Positions 7,195 through 14,724 of a stretch of DNA of 15,381 bases are shown here, one piece after another. The position numbers were made by a program, and so were the translations under genes. Source of the DNA: DASTRU01 sp035761045 (lineage in GTDB: Bacteria > Pseudomonadota > Gammaproteobacteria > Burkholderiales > Burkholderiaceae_E); assembly GCA_035761045.1 (NCBI GenBank), contig DASTRU010000001.1:1-15381 (forward strand). The letters run 5' to 3'. The first letter of the stretch is position 1. Every line of letters starts with the position of its first letter. A model generated the notes under the pieces. That model was not told the origin of the DNA. It saw only the letters and a program-made list of their open reading frames with translations, and ran no database searches.

Positions 7195-8220
7195 ATGCAA
7201 ACCTCCTTTGCCTTATCAAGAGCCAGTCTTCCAATCGATATACCAGGCAGTCATGAACGGTCGCACGCGGGTCCGTCGCGCTTTTCACGTCGCGGCGATG
7301 CGAATGACTTAGTCGTTGGAACGTCACGACCGCGCCAATCGCTCAATATTAGTAAGAACGAGCTCGCCGATCTCATCGCTCGCAATTTGTCGCCCGACGT
7401 ACTTGCCAGCGAGCTTCAACGCTTAATTACTTCCAATTTAGGCCGTCTTACCGCCGATGGGCGAGCCTTTACAAGCACGATGGCGCCGTGCGCTGTGTGG
7501 AACGCGCTATCGCACTGTCCTTACCTGACCCATCTCACGATTGATTTGCGCTTTAATGACCGCCACACGATCGAGACGGCGCTTCGCCACCTGCCGCAAT
7601 ACGATCCGTTTAGGAATATCGAGCATTACGAGCTGAAGATTGATCAGTACCCGGCGAATAACCCGCACATACTCGATCGCATTAGCCAATCGTCGTTTAA
7701 GCAATTGCGAGTCAGCCGCGCACGGTTGGACGACACGGCACTTGAAACCTTTGGCGCCATGCCAAAACTTGAAGCACTCGACATTTATGAAAACCCAGAA
7801 GTTGGATCGCGCGGAATCAAAGCCTTGGTCGAGGCGCAACACGGAACGGGCTCGCGCCGTCAACACCTCAAGCAGCTCAAGCTCTCGCGCGCCGACGATG
7901 CCATGCTAGAGCAAGTCAGCGCGCTCAAATCGCTCGAACGGCTCGAACTAAGTTTTAGCCTTTGCACGAGCGAGGGTATGCGTAAGCTTGGCGCGATGCG
8001 CACGCTCAAATCGCTCTCGATCGAGTCGTCGCCACTCGGGCCTGGCGGCGCGGCGCCATTGGCCACCAGCGCAAGTTTGCAAGAGTTAAGTATTCACGGC
8101 TGCGACATCGACGAACGCGATATCGCCGCGTTGTTGGAATCCAAAACCTTGACGTCGCTTCGCGTGAATGGCGAGGACGTATTGCGGCCCGCCGCGCGCC
8201 GTTTGTCGAGCGTGATTTAA
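7195..8220 (+). CDS. Leucine-rich-repeat protein of GALA-like 24-residue type
   Basis: A 341-residue protein not recognised as any named gene. Residues 1-55 are polar and probably disordered, rich in Ser, Arg and Pro, with no signal peptide. A short helical stretch follows (about 53-83). From about 111 the protein is made of leucine-rich repeats; the clearest are units starting at 168, 192, 225, 247, 271, 295 and 319. They open with LxxLxL (LKQLKL, LERLEL, LKSLSI, LQELSI) and are mostly 24 residues long, like GALA or ribonuclease-inhibitor types; the unit at 192 carries an extra loop (to 224). Such domains bind proteins, and LRR proteins with polar N-termini are often host-directed effectors, but that is inference. 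A GTG start at 7087 would add 36 residues; the ATG is preferred because the AT tract lies between them. No Shine-Dalgarno is evident before either start. Confidence 0.75.
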   Translation: MQTSFALSRASLPIDIPGSHERSHAGPSRFSRRGDANDLVVGTSRPRQSLNISKNELADLIARNLSPDVLASELQRLITSNLGRLTADGRAFTSTMAPCAVWNALSHCPYLTHLTIDLRFNDRHTIETALRHLPQYDPFRNIEHYELKIDQYPANNPHILDRISQSSFKQLRVSRARLDDTALETFGAMPKLEALDIYENPEVGSRGIKALVEAQHGTGSRRQHLKQLKLSRADDAMLEQVSALKSLERLELSFSLCTSEGMRKLGAMRTLKSLSIESSPLGPGGAAPLATSASLQELSIHGCDIDERDIAALLESKTLTSLRVNGEDVLRPAARRLSSVI

Positions 8221-8241
8221 GGTTTTCGTAACACCTTTGCG

Positions 8242-8272
8242 CCGTCGCTTGCGTAAGTTATGCAAGCGGCGG
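8242..8272. repeat. Inverted repeat (hairpin) at the convergent LRR/purB ends
   Basis: CCGTCGCTTGC (8242-8252) pairs with GCAAGCGGCGG (8262-8272) over 11 positions with one G-T pair and a 9-base loop. It overlaps the purB stop codon. No T run follows on either strand, so it is not a typical intrinsic terminator, but it may slow transcription or protect 3' ends where the two genes converge. Confidence 0.4.
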
Positions 8273-9670
8273 TATCGCGCGCGCCAAGCTGGCGGCTTGG
8301 CCGGTGTAGTTGGACGGCGTGAGATCCAACAACCGCGACTTGGCGTCTTCGGGAATGACTAATCCACGAATGAATTCACGCATGAGCGTCGCATCGATGG
8401 CGCGGCCGCGCGTGAGTTCCTTCAATTGCTCGTACGGATTCGGAACACCGTAGCGGCGCATTACGGTTTGCACGGCCTCGGCGAGCACTTCCCACGCGGC
8501 ATCCAAATCCTCCGCGAGCTTTTGCGGATTGGCTTCGAGCTTATCCAACCCACGCATGAGGCTTTCCAGCGCCAACACCGTATAGCCTAAGGCCACGCCC
8601 ATATTGCGTAGAACGGTGGAATCCGTCAGGTCGCGCTGCCAACGCGAAATCGGCAGCTTCTCCGCGAGATGTCGAAGCACGGCATTCGCGAGTCCTAGGT
8701 TGCCTTCGGAATTTTCAAAATCGATTGGGTTGACCTTATGCGGCATGGTCGAGCTTCCAATCTCGCCCGCCTTTAGTTTTTGCTTGAAGTAGCCAAGCGA
8801 GATGTAGCCCCATACATCGCGATCCAGATCGATCAAGATCGTATTCGCCCGCGCGATGGCGTCGAACAACTCGGCCATGTAATCGTGCGGTTCGATTTGA
8901 ATGGTGTAGGGGTTGAACACCAGGCCGAGCGATTCGACGACGCGACGCGAAAACGCTTGCCAATCCACCTGCGGGTAAGCCGCCAAATGCGCGTTGTAGT
9001 TACCCACCGCGCCGTTCATCTTGCCGAGTAATTCCACCTGCTCGATGCGCGTGATGGCGCGCGCGAGACGGGCCGCCACGTTGGCGATTTCCTTACCCAA
9101 GGTGGTGGGGCTCGCGGTTTGCCCATGCGTGCGCGACAGCATCGGCAACTCGGCATGCGCATGCGCGATCGCGACAAGCTTCGCATGCACGCGCTTGAAG
9201 GCCGGCAGCAACACTTCGTCGCGCGCGCCGCGCAACATGAGGCCATGCGAAGTGTTGTTGATGTCTTCGCTCGTGCATGCGAAATGAATGAATTCCGCCG
9301 CGCGTTCAAGCGTCGCGTCGCCCTTGATGCGCTCCTTCAAGAAATACTCGACCGCCTTCACGTCGTGATTCGTGACGGCCTCGATCTCTTTAATGCGGGC
9401 CGCGTCCGTCACTGAAAATTCAGCGGCGATGCGTTCAAGCGTGGCGCGAGCTTGCGGCGTGAACGGCGGCAGCTCGGGCAGCCCTAATTCCGACAATGCG
9501 AGCAACCATGTGATCTCGACGCGAACACGGCTTTTCATGAACGCCGCTTCCGACATCCATGCTTGCAAGGCGCGAGTCTTCGTCGCGTAACGCCCATCCA
9601 ATGGCGAGAGCGCGAGCAAGGCATGAACGGGGTCGGCCACGGCCGCGGCGAAGGAGGCGGAATCAGACAT
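8258..9670 (-). CDS. purB: Adenylosuccinate lyase
   Basis: Acts twice in purine synthesis, removing fumarate from SAICAR to give AICAR and from adenylosuccinate to give AMP. The 470 residues match the E. coli-type PurB (456) with a slightly longer N-terminus. Key motifs: LSPLDGRYA (21-29), TSEDINNTSHG (133-143), SRTHGQTASPTTLGKE (179-194) with the catalytic His182, and the fumarase/lyase signature GSSTMPHKVNPIDFEN (305-320) with the catalytic Ser in the mobile loop. RWQRDLTDSTVLRN further on is also characteristic. No ribosome site is visible before the ATG; the upstream stretch is pyrimidine-rich. The gene lies near mnmA and nudJ, as in E. coli, but hflD is missing and two genes on the other strand intervene. 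Confidence 0.97.
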   Translation of the reverse strand: MSDSASFAAAVADPVHALLALSPLDGRYATKTRALQAWMSEAAFMKSRVRVEITWLLALSELGLPELPPFTPQARATLERIAAEFSVTDAARIKEIEAVTNHDVKAVEYFLKERIKGDATLERAAEFIHFACTSEDINNTSHGLMLRGARDEVLLPAFKRVHAKLVAIAHAHAELPMLSRTHGQTASPTTLGKEIANVAARLARAITRIEQVELLGKMNGAVGNYNAHLAAYPQVDWQAFSRRVVESLGLVFNPYTIQIEPHDYMAELFDAIARANTILIDLDRDVWGYISLGYFKQKLKAGEIGSSTMPHKVNPIDFENSEGNLGLANAVLRHLAEKLPISRWQRDLTDSTVLRNMGVALGYTVLALESLMRGLDKLEANPQKLAEDLDAAWEVLAEAVQTVMRRYGVPNPYEQLKELTRGRAIDATLMREFIRGLVIPEDAKSRLLDLTPSNYTGQAASLARAIPPLA

Positions 9671-9778
9671 GAGGAGGGACCGCGGCCACTAGGCTTGCCG
9701 CTTGCGGAGGACGAAAAAACGGCCCGCAGTTTAGCACCGGCCTCGCGTGCGCCGACCGAGCGCGGCCTGCCCGGCTTG

Positions 9779-9784
9779 TATACT
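9779..9784 (+). promoter_or_regulatory. Possible -10 element for the GST gene
   Basis: TATACT lies 26 bases before the ATG at 9811, which would place transcription start near 9791 and give a leader of about 20 bases without a Shine-Dalgarno. No good -35 is present at the usual spacing (about 9756-9761). It lies in the 140-bp gap between divergent purB and GST. Confidence 0.4.
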
Positions 9785-9810
9785 CCGCCCGCATTTTTTC
9801 GACCATTGCT

Positions 9811-10419
9811 ATGAAGCTCATCGGCTCCGACACGTCGCCCTACGTCCGCAAAGTACGGATCGTATTGGCCGAGAAAAAACTCGATCACCGCTACGAACTT
9901 GAAAACGTATGGTCGGCCGACACCACTATTCAGCAATTCAATCCACTGGGTAAGGTGCCGTGCTTGGTGATGGAAGACGGCGGCGCGGTATTCGATTCGC
10001 GCGTAATCGTTGAATACCTCGATGGCATTAGCCCCAATGCGCGTTTGATTCCGCCTAATGGCCGTCCGCGCACCGAAGTCAAAACATGGGAAGCATTGGC
10101 CGATGGCGTGTGCGACGCCGCGATCGCGATTCGTTTGGAATCGCAACGCGCGGCCGAGAAGCAAGACGACGCGGTCATCGCGCGTCAACGCGGCAAGATC
10201 GATTCCGCGCTCGCCGCGCTCTCGCATGGTTTGGCGGACAAAGCGTTTTGCACCGGTCTCGCTTTTACCTTGGCCGACATCGCGACGGGGTGCGCCCTCG
10301 GGTACCTCGACTTTCGCTTTCCCGATATCGATTGGCGATCGCGCCATTCAAACCTTGACCGCTTGTACGAAAAATTGACCAAGCGGCCAAGCTTTATCGA
10401 TACCGCGCCGCGCGCCTAA
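9811..10419 (+). CDS. Glutathione S-transferase family protein (YibF-like)
   Basis: Cytoplasmic GST-fold protein of 202 residues. The N-terminal thioredoxin-like domain shows SDTSPYVRKVRIVLAEK (6-22), where Ser9 is a candidate glutathione-activating residue. The cis-proline is in LGKVPCL (46-52, Pro50) and the glutathione gamma-glutamyl site in FDSRVIVEYL (61-70, Asp62-Ser63). The all-helical C-terminal domain includes the ALADGVCDAAIA and FTLADIATGCALGYLDFR segments typical of the YibF-like group. The substrate is unknown; members are often annotated as general detoxification or stress proteins. The DUF418 gene follows 14 bp downstream on the same strand, suggesting co-transcription. Confidence 0.93.
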   Translation: MKLIGSDTSPYVRKVRIVLAEKKLDHRYELENVWSADTTIQQFNPLGKVPCLVMEDGGAVFDSRVIVEYLDGISPNARLIPPNGRPRTEVKTWEALADGVCDAAIAIRLESQRAAEKQDDAVIARQRGKIDSALAALSHGLADKAFCTGLAFTLADIATGCALGYLDFRFPDIDWRSRHSNLDRLYEKLTKRPSFIDTAPRA

Positions 10420-10433
10420 CCACGGTCTTGCAC

Positions 10434-11555
10434 ATGCGGCGCGAAGCACTCATCGACGCGCTGCGAGCCTATGCACTCCTGGGCGTGTTCGTCGTCAACG
10501 CGTTGTGCTACGTGTATGCGTTCGAAGGTTCGACCTTAGGTCGCGCGTTGCCGCCGGATAGTCAAGCGGCGCTATGGGTTCACATCGTCACGGGTAGCTT
10601 GTTTCAAGCCAAGAGTTATCCGCTACTCGCCTTCTTGGTTGGCTATAGCCTTGCGATGACCCTGCGCGGCGCGCAGCGAAGCGGCGTGAGTCTCGCAAGC
10701 GCCTTGGAGCAACGCCACCAACGCACGTCGCGACAACTCGCGCTCGGCGTCGTGCATGGCACCTTCTTGTATTACGGCGACATCCTGACGAATTACGCAT
10801 TGCTTAGTTTCGTGCTGCTGAGGCTTGCGCGGCGTCGCGTGATGACGATCGTGCGCTTCACCGCGGGGCTCGCGATCGTTCTCGTGGCCCTGCTTGCATT
10901 GCAATTCACGTCGCATCAAAACATCGGATATGTCTCAAGCAATGGCGCCATCACCCAAGTTTCCACTTTGAACGAATGGTGGCGACTCAACGCGGCCGCG
11001 TATTTCGCGCAACTCACGGGCGTCGTGTTCTTGGTGCCTTGGTTGTTGCTGCCCGCGTCCTTGGGATTAATCGCGGGCCGGCTGCGGTGGCTCGAACGTC
11101 CTCGCAGGTGGGCCGCGCAATGGCGCCGCGTCGCGCGCGTGGCGTTGCCAATCGGCGCATTAGCGTCGATCGCGCACGGCGTGAGCGCGAGCCTCGCGAG
11201 CGCACGAAGCGGCGGATTCGCGATGACGAATGCCGAACCGTTTCTCGTCGTCATCGGCATGGTCTTCGACGCTGGGCTGCTTGGCTTGGCCGCGCTCGCT
11301 TATCACGAGGGACGGGGGCGCGGCATCGCTGCATGGCTTGCGCCCGCTGGACGCATGAGTCTTTCGCTGTATATCGCGGCGTCGATGACGATGCTGTTGT
11401 TGTTCGCCGGTCCCACGCTCAACCTCGCGCCGCGACTCGGCTCGATCGGGCTGTTTGGTTTTGGCGTTGGGTTTTGGGTGTTGTCGATTCTTATCGCACG
11501 CGCATGGCAACGCGGCGGCCGACGCGGCCCGTTCGAGGCATGGATGGCACGCTAA
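10434..11555 (+). CDS. DUF418 / YeiB-like integral membrane protein
   Basis: Polytopic inner-membrane protein of 373 residues with no established biochemical role. It opens with REALIDALRAYALLGVFVVN, matching the DUF418 family start (DxLRGxALLGI type). SYPLLAFLVGYSLAMTLR (about 62-79) is the family's second conserved block. HGTFLYYGDILTNYALLSF (about 107-125) is a strong YeiB hallmark, and the C-terminal GRMSLSLYIAASM segment matches the end of the DUF418 domain. About eight to ten hydrophobic stretches are visible. The ATG at 10434 is chosen over an in-frame TTG two codons upstream; neither has a clear ribosome site. It follows the GST gene by 14 bp and converges on mnmA with a 15-bp gap. 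Confidence 0.88.
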   Translation: MRREALIDALRAYALLGVFVVNALCYVYAFEGSTLGRALPPDSQAALWVHIVTGSLFQAKSYPLLAFLVGYSLAMTLRGAQRSGVSLASALEQRHQRTSRQLALGVVHGTFLYYGDILTNYALLSFVLLRLARRRVMTIVRFTAGLAIVLVALLALQFTSHQNIGYVSSNGAITQVSTLNEWWRLNAAAYFAQLTGVVFLVPWLLLPASLGLIAGRLRWLERPRRWAAQWRRVARVALPIGALASIAHGVSASLASARSGGFAMTNAEPFLVVIGMVFDAGLLGLAALAYHEGRGRGIAAWLAPAGRMSLSLYIAASMTMLLLFAGPTLNLAPRLGSIGLFGFGVGFWVLSILIARAWQRGGRRGPFEAWMAR

Positions 11556-11570
11556 CGATGGCCACGCGCC

Positions 11571-12662
11571 TCAACGCACGATGAAACCACCGCCTAAACA
11601 AACATCGCCGTCGTACAGCACGGCTGATTGACCAGGCGTGACCGCCCATTGCGGTTGATCGAACGTCAGTATGAAACGGTTGTCGCTCGTCTCAAGACGG
11701 CATGGCGCATCGGCTTGGCGATAACGGGTCTTGGCCGCATACGCGCCAGGCGTGGGTGGCGTACCCGAAATCCAATGCGCTTGATCCGCCTCGAGCCGCG
11801 AAGATTGCAGCGCCGGATGATCGTGCCCTTGCACGACGATCAAGGTGTTCGTCGCCACGTCCTTACCCGCGACATACCAAGGCTCGCCCGACCCCTCGCG
11901 ACTGCCGCCCAGCCCCAACCCCTGGCGTTGCCCGAGCGTGTAAAAACTAAGTCCGACATGCTCGCCCACCGTGCGTCCGTCGGGCGTCACCATCGGCCCT
12001 TTTTGATAGGCCAAATAACGATTGAGAAATTCGCGAAACGGCCGCTCACCGATGAAGCAAATGCCCGTTGAATCCTTCTTGCGCGCATTGGGCAAGCCGA
12101 TGCGCGTGGCGATCTCGCGCACTTCCTTCTTCGTAATCTCGCCTAAGGGAAACAAGGTTTTCGCGAGTTGCGCTTGGGTAAGCCGATGCAAGAAGTAACT
12201 TTGGTCCTTCGTGGCATCGAGCGCCTTCAATAACTCGAACCGCCGCGTGCCGGCCGACGCGTCCTCGCATTCACGCACGCGCGCGTAATGCCCGGTCGCG
12301 ATGCGCTCGGCGCCCATGCGCACCGCATGGTCGAGAAACGCCTTGAACTTAATCTCGGCGTTGCACAACACATCGGGGTTCGGCGTGCGGCCCGCTTGGT
12401 ATTCGCGCAGGAATTCGGCGAAGACGCGGTCTTTGTATTCGGCGCTGAAATTAACGGCTTCGATATCGATGCCGATCACGTCGGCGACCGACACCGCGTC
12501 GAGCAAATCTTGGCGGGTGCTGCAGTACTCGTCATCGTCGTCGTCCTCCCAGTTCTTCATGAACAGGCCAACGACGTCATAGCCTTGTTGTTTCAACAAC
12601 CAGGCGGTGACCGAGGAATCCACGCCGCCGGACATGCCGACGACCACGCGTGGCGTACTCAC
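11571..12662 (-). CDS. mnmA: tRNA-specific 2-thiouridylase MnmA
   Basis: Inserts sulfur at position 2 of the wobble uridine (U34) of tRNAs for Lys, Glu and Gln, using ATP and sulfur relayed by Tus or related proteins. The 363 residues match E. coli MnmA (368). The ATP-pyrophosphatase PP-loop is GMSGGVDSS (9-17). The two catalytic cysteines are in NPDVLCNAEIKF (Cys100) and STGICFIG (Cys202). GHYAR (124-128), KDQSYFLHRL and YTLGQRQGLGLGG are further signatures. The frame is open far upstream, but that part overlaps the NUDIX gene and has no MnmA similarity. The start is therefore the GTG at 12662, which overlaps the NUDIX stop as GTGA and puts the PP-loop at the usual distance. Translation should be coupled to the NUDIX gene. 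Confidence 0.96.
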   Translation of the reverse strand: MSTPRVVVGMSGGVDSSVTAWLLKQQGYDVVGLFMKNWEDDDDDEYCSTRQDLLDAVSVADVIGIDIEAVNFSAEYKDRVFAEFLREYQAGRTPNPDVLCNAEIKFKAFLDHAVRMGAERIATGHYARVRECEDASAGTRRFELLKALDATKDQSYFLHRLTQAQLAKTLFPLGEITKKEVREIATRIGLPNARKKDSTGICFIGERPFREFLNRYLAYQKGPMVTPDGRTVGEHVGLSFYTLGQRQGLGLGGSREGSGEPWYVAGKDVATNTLIVVQGHDHPALQSSRLEADQAHWISGTPPTPGAYAAKTRYRQADAPCRLETSDNRFILTFDQPQWAVTPGQSAVLYDGDVCLGGGFIVR

Positions 12663-13135
12663 CCGCGCAACACCGAGGCGTCGGCGTACAAGGCCGACAA
12701 CGGCAAACGCTGGCCCGCGAGGTAATCGTCGATGCAACGCATGACGAGCGGCGAGCGATGAAGATGCTGGCAGGCGCGGACTTCGTCGAGCGTCATCCAC
12801 ACCGCGCGCAAGATGCCGACGTCCAAGGCGCGCGTGGGATCGTGGCCCGATACCGTGCCGGTGAAGGCAAAGCGCAGGTACGTCACGTCCTCGCCGGTAC
12901 GCGTGGAGGTGTAGCGGCTCATGTACGCGCCGAGCCATCCGTTGGGCACGAAGGTGTAGGCGGTTTCCTCGAGCGTTTCACGGATCGCGGCGTTCACCAA
13001 CGATTCGCCGGGATCGAGATGGCCGGCCGGATTGTTGAAGAGAACGCCATCGCTGGTTTCTTCTTCGACAAGTAAAAAACGGTCGTCTTGGTGTACGACG
13101 GCCGCAACGGTTACGCTGGGTTTCCAGATGGACAT
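12659..13135 (-). CDS. NUDIX hydrolase, NudJ-like
   Basis: Small Mg2+-dependent pyrophosphohydrolase, 158 residues. E. coli NudJ acts on nucleoside di- and triphosphates and on the thiamin intermediate HMP-PP; the substrate here is inferred only by family. The start WKPSVTVAAVVHQDDRFLLVEE and NNPAGHLDPGESL follow the NudJ pattern. The Nudix box spans residues 38-60: Gly38, Glu44, Arg52-Glu53 and Glu56-Glu57 are all in place, but the late Gly is Ala59 (EETAY). The metal-binding glutamates are intact, so activity is expected. The gene lies just before mnmA and overlaps it by 4 bp, the same order as nudJ-mnmA in E. coli. No ribosome site is visible before the ATG. Confidence 0.92.
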   Translation of the reverse strand: MSIWKPSVTVAAVVHQDDRFLLVEEETSDGVLFNNPAGHLDPGESLVNAAIRETLEETAYTFVPNGWLGAYMSRYTSTRTGEDVTYLRFAFTGTVSGHDPTRALDVGILRAVWMTLDEVRACQHLHRSPLVMRCIDDYLAGQRLPLSALYADASVLRG

Positions 13136-13141
13136 CCGCGG

Positions 13142-13147
13142 ATTTTA
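13142..13147 (-). promoter_or_regulatory. Possible -10 element for the NUDIX-mnmA pair
   Basis: Read on the minus strand this is TAAAAT, six bases before the NUDIX ATG. If used, transcription would start at or very near the start codon, giving a leaderless message; this fits the absence of a Shine-Dalgarno. No good -35 was found at normal spacing, so confidence is low. Confidence 0.3.
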
Positions 13148-13182
13148 GCCCGCCGGCCCATTGACCCCGGGTAAGCCCCTAT

Positions 13183-13223
13183 CCCTTGATGTAGAGTTGC
13201 CCCCGCACGCAGACATTCAAGGG
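13183..13223 (+). promoter_or_regulatory. Inverted repeat in the pntAA leader
   Basis: CCCTTGA (13183-13189) is complementary to TCAAGGG (13217-13223) with 27 bases between. The overlapping CTTGAT (13185-13190) could instead pair with ATCAAG just downstream (about 13229-13234). It lies between the divergent NUDIX and pntAA starts and could be a regulator site or a leader hairpin. Seven bp is short, so this may be chance. A clear promoter for the pnt operon was not identified in this 124-bp gap. Confidence 0.25.
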
Positions 13224-13259
13224 TTCGCATCAAGACGACCCCTCCATCGAGGATTTCCC

Positions 13260-14381
13260 ATGAAGATCGGTATTCCGGCCGAAACGCGCGCGGGCGAGAC
13301 GCGCGTGGCCGCCACTCCCGAGACCGTTAAGAAGCTTGTTGCGCTCAAGCACGACATCGTCGTGCAATCGGGCGCGGGACAAGCGGCGGGTCAACCTGAC
13401 GATGCCTACAGCGCCGCGGGCGCACGTATCGTCGACGCGCAAGAAGCACTCGGCGCCGAACTGGTACTCAAGGTTCGCGCGCCGAGCGCAAGTGAGTTAG
13501 GCGCGATGAAGCGCGGCGCCGCGCTCGTTGGCATGCTCGAACCGTTCAATAACGAAGGCTTGGCCGCGATGGCGTCGGCGGGCTTGACCGCCTTCTCGCT
13601 CGAAGCCGCGCCACGCACCACGCGCGCGCAAAGCATGGACGTGCTGTCCTCGCAGGCCAACATCGCTGGCTACAAGGCGGTGCTGCTAGCCGCTGGCGTG
13701 TACGGCCGCATGATGCCGATGATGATGACCGCCGCCGGCACCGTGAAAGCCGCGCGGGTGTTGATCCTCGGCGCGGGCGTCGCGGGCTTGCAAGCGATCG
13801 CCACCGCCAAGCGCTTGGGCGCGGTTGTCGAAGCATCGGACGTGCGCCCCGCGGTGAAGGAACAAATCGAATCGCTCGGCGCCAAGTTCGTCGACGTACC
13901 GTTCGAGACCGACGAGGAACGCGAAGCCGCGCAAGGCTCGGGCGGTTACGCCAAGCCGATGCCGCCGTCGTGGATGCAACGCCAAGCCGCCGCGGTGGCC
14001 GAGCGCATGAAACAAGCCGATATCGTCATCACCACCGCGCTCATTCCGGGGCGCAAGGCACCGGTGCTCGTGACCGAAGCGATGGTGCAATCGATGAAGC
14101 CAGGCTCGGTCGTGCTCGACATGGCGGTCGAGCAAGGCGGCAATTGCGCGGTCAGCGAACTTGGCAAGGTCGTCGTCAAGCACGGCGTGCATATCGTCGG
14201 CATTCCTAATTTGCCAGCCACCGTGCCGGGCGACGCGTCGGCGCTGTACGCGCGCAACGTGCTCGACTTCTTAAAACTCGTGCTCGATAAGGAAGGCCAC
14301 TTCACGGTCAACCGCGAGGACGACATCGTCGCCGCATGCCTGATGTGCATGAACGGCGAACAGATCCGTAAGAACGCCTAA
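13260..14381 (+). CDS. pntAA: NAD(P) transhydrogenase subunit alpha part 1 (NAD-binding domain I)
   Basis: Soluble NAD(H)-binding domain of proton-translocating transhydrogenase, which uses the proton gradient to make NADPH from NADH. The 373 residues match the separate alpha-1 subunit of three-gene systems such as Rhodospirillum. It starts MKIGIPAETRAGETRVAATP. The RAQSMD loop (123-128) and SSQANIAGYKAV (130-141) are followed by the Rossmann motif GAGVAG (171-176) and EASDVRPAVKEQ (191-202), whose Asp194 fits NAD(H) preference. GGYAKPM (228-234) and TTALIPGRKAPVL (258-270) are also typical. The ATG at 13260 has GAGG 7 bases upstream (13249-13252); an in-frame upstream extension has no family match. 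It is the first gene of the pnt operon. Confidence 0.96.
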   Translation: MKIGIPAETRAGETRVAATPETVKKLVALKHDIVVQSGAGQAAGQPDDAYSAAGARIVDAQEALGAELVLKVRAPSASELGAMKRGAALVGMLEPFNNEGLAAMASAGLTAFSLEAAPRTTRAQSMDVLSSQANIAGYKAVLLAAGVYGRMMPMMMTAAGTVKAARVLILGAGVAGLQAIATAKRLGAVVEASDVRPAVKEQIESLGAKFVDVPFETDEEREAAQGSGGYAKPMPPSWMQRQAAAVAERMKQADIVITTALIPGRKAPVLVTEAMVQSMKPGSVVLDMAVEQGGNCAVSELGKVVVKHGVHIVGIPNLPATVPGDASALYARNVLDFLKLVLDKEGHFTVNREDDIVAACLMCMNGEQIRKNA

Positions 14382-14399
14382 GGCTTTAGGACATCCGCG

Positions 14400-14714
14400 A
14401 TGGAAACCGTTAATCCCACCATCATCAACCTCATCATCTTCGTGCTCGCGATCTACGTGGGCTACCACGTCGTGTGGAACGTCACGCCCGCGCTGCATAC
14501 GCCGCTCATGGCGGTAACCAACGCGATCTCGGCCATCATCATCGTGGGCGCCATGCTCGCGGCGGCGCTGACCGAAACCGGGCTTGGCAAAACCATGGGC
14601 GTGCTGGCCGTGGCGCTGGCCGCGGTAAATGTCTTCGGCGGCTTCCTCGTCACGCGCCGAATGCTCGAAATGTTCAAGAAGAAGGAGCCCAAGGCCGGCT
14701 CCGCCAAGCACTAA
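14400..14714 (+). CDS. pntAB: NAD(P) transhydrogenase subunit alpha part 2 (membrane)
   Basis: Small membrane subunit carrying the part of the proton channel that belongs to the alpha chain in two-gene systems; 104 residues, the usual size. Three hydrophobic helices are visible at about 8-29, 36-58 and 64-86, followed by a basic tail (RRMLEMFKKKEPK). The segment HTPLMAVTNAISAIIIVGAM (33-52) is highly characteristic of this family. The ATG at 14400 has AGGA 8 bases upstream. It lies 18 bp after pntAA and 10 bp before pntB, so all three genes are in one transcript. Confidence 0.95.
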   Translation: METVNPTIINLIIFVLAIYVGYHVVWNVTPALHTPLMAVTNAISAIIIVGAMLAAALTETGLGKTMGVLAVALAAVNVFGGFLVTRRMLEMFKKKEPKAGSAKH

Positions 14715-14724
14715 GGGGCGCGCG

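Noticed and set aside
9671..9810. Riboswitch or PurR-type operator upstream of purB
   Set aside because: No purine riboswitch core or clear PurR palindrome is visible in the 140-bp gap.
9535..10347. A 270-codon minus-strand open frame antisense to the GST gene
   Set aside because: It covers the GST coding strand and the purB 5' end in another frame, with no recognisable domain; long antisense frames are common in GC-rich DNA.
12663..12938. A 92-residue in-frame N-terminal extension of MnmA
   Set aside because: It overlaps the NUDIX gene in another frame, is Arg/His-rich shadow sequence without MnmA similarity, and the GTG at 12662 puts the PP-loop at its normal position.
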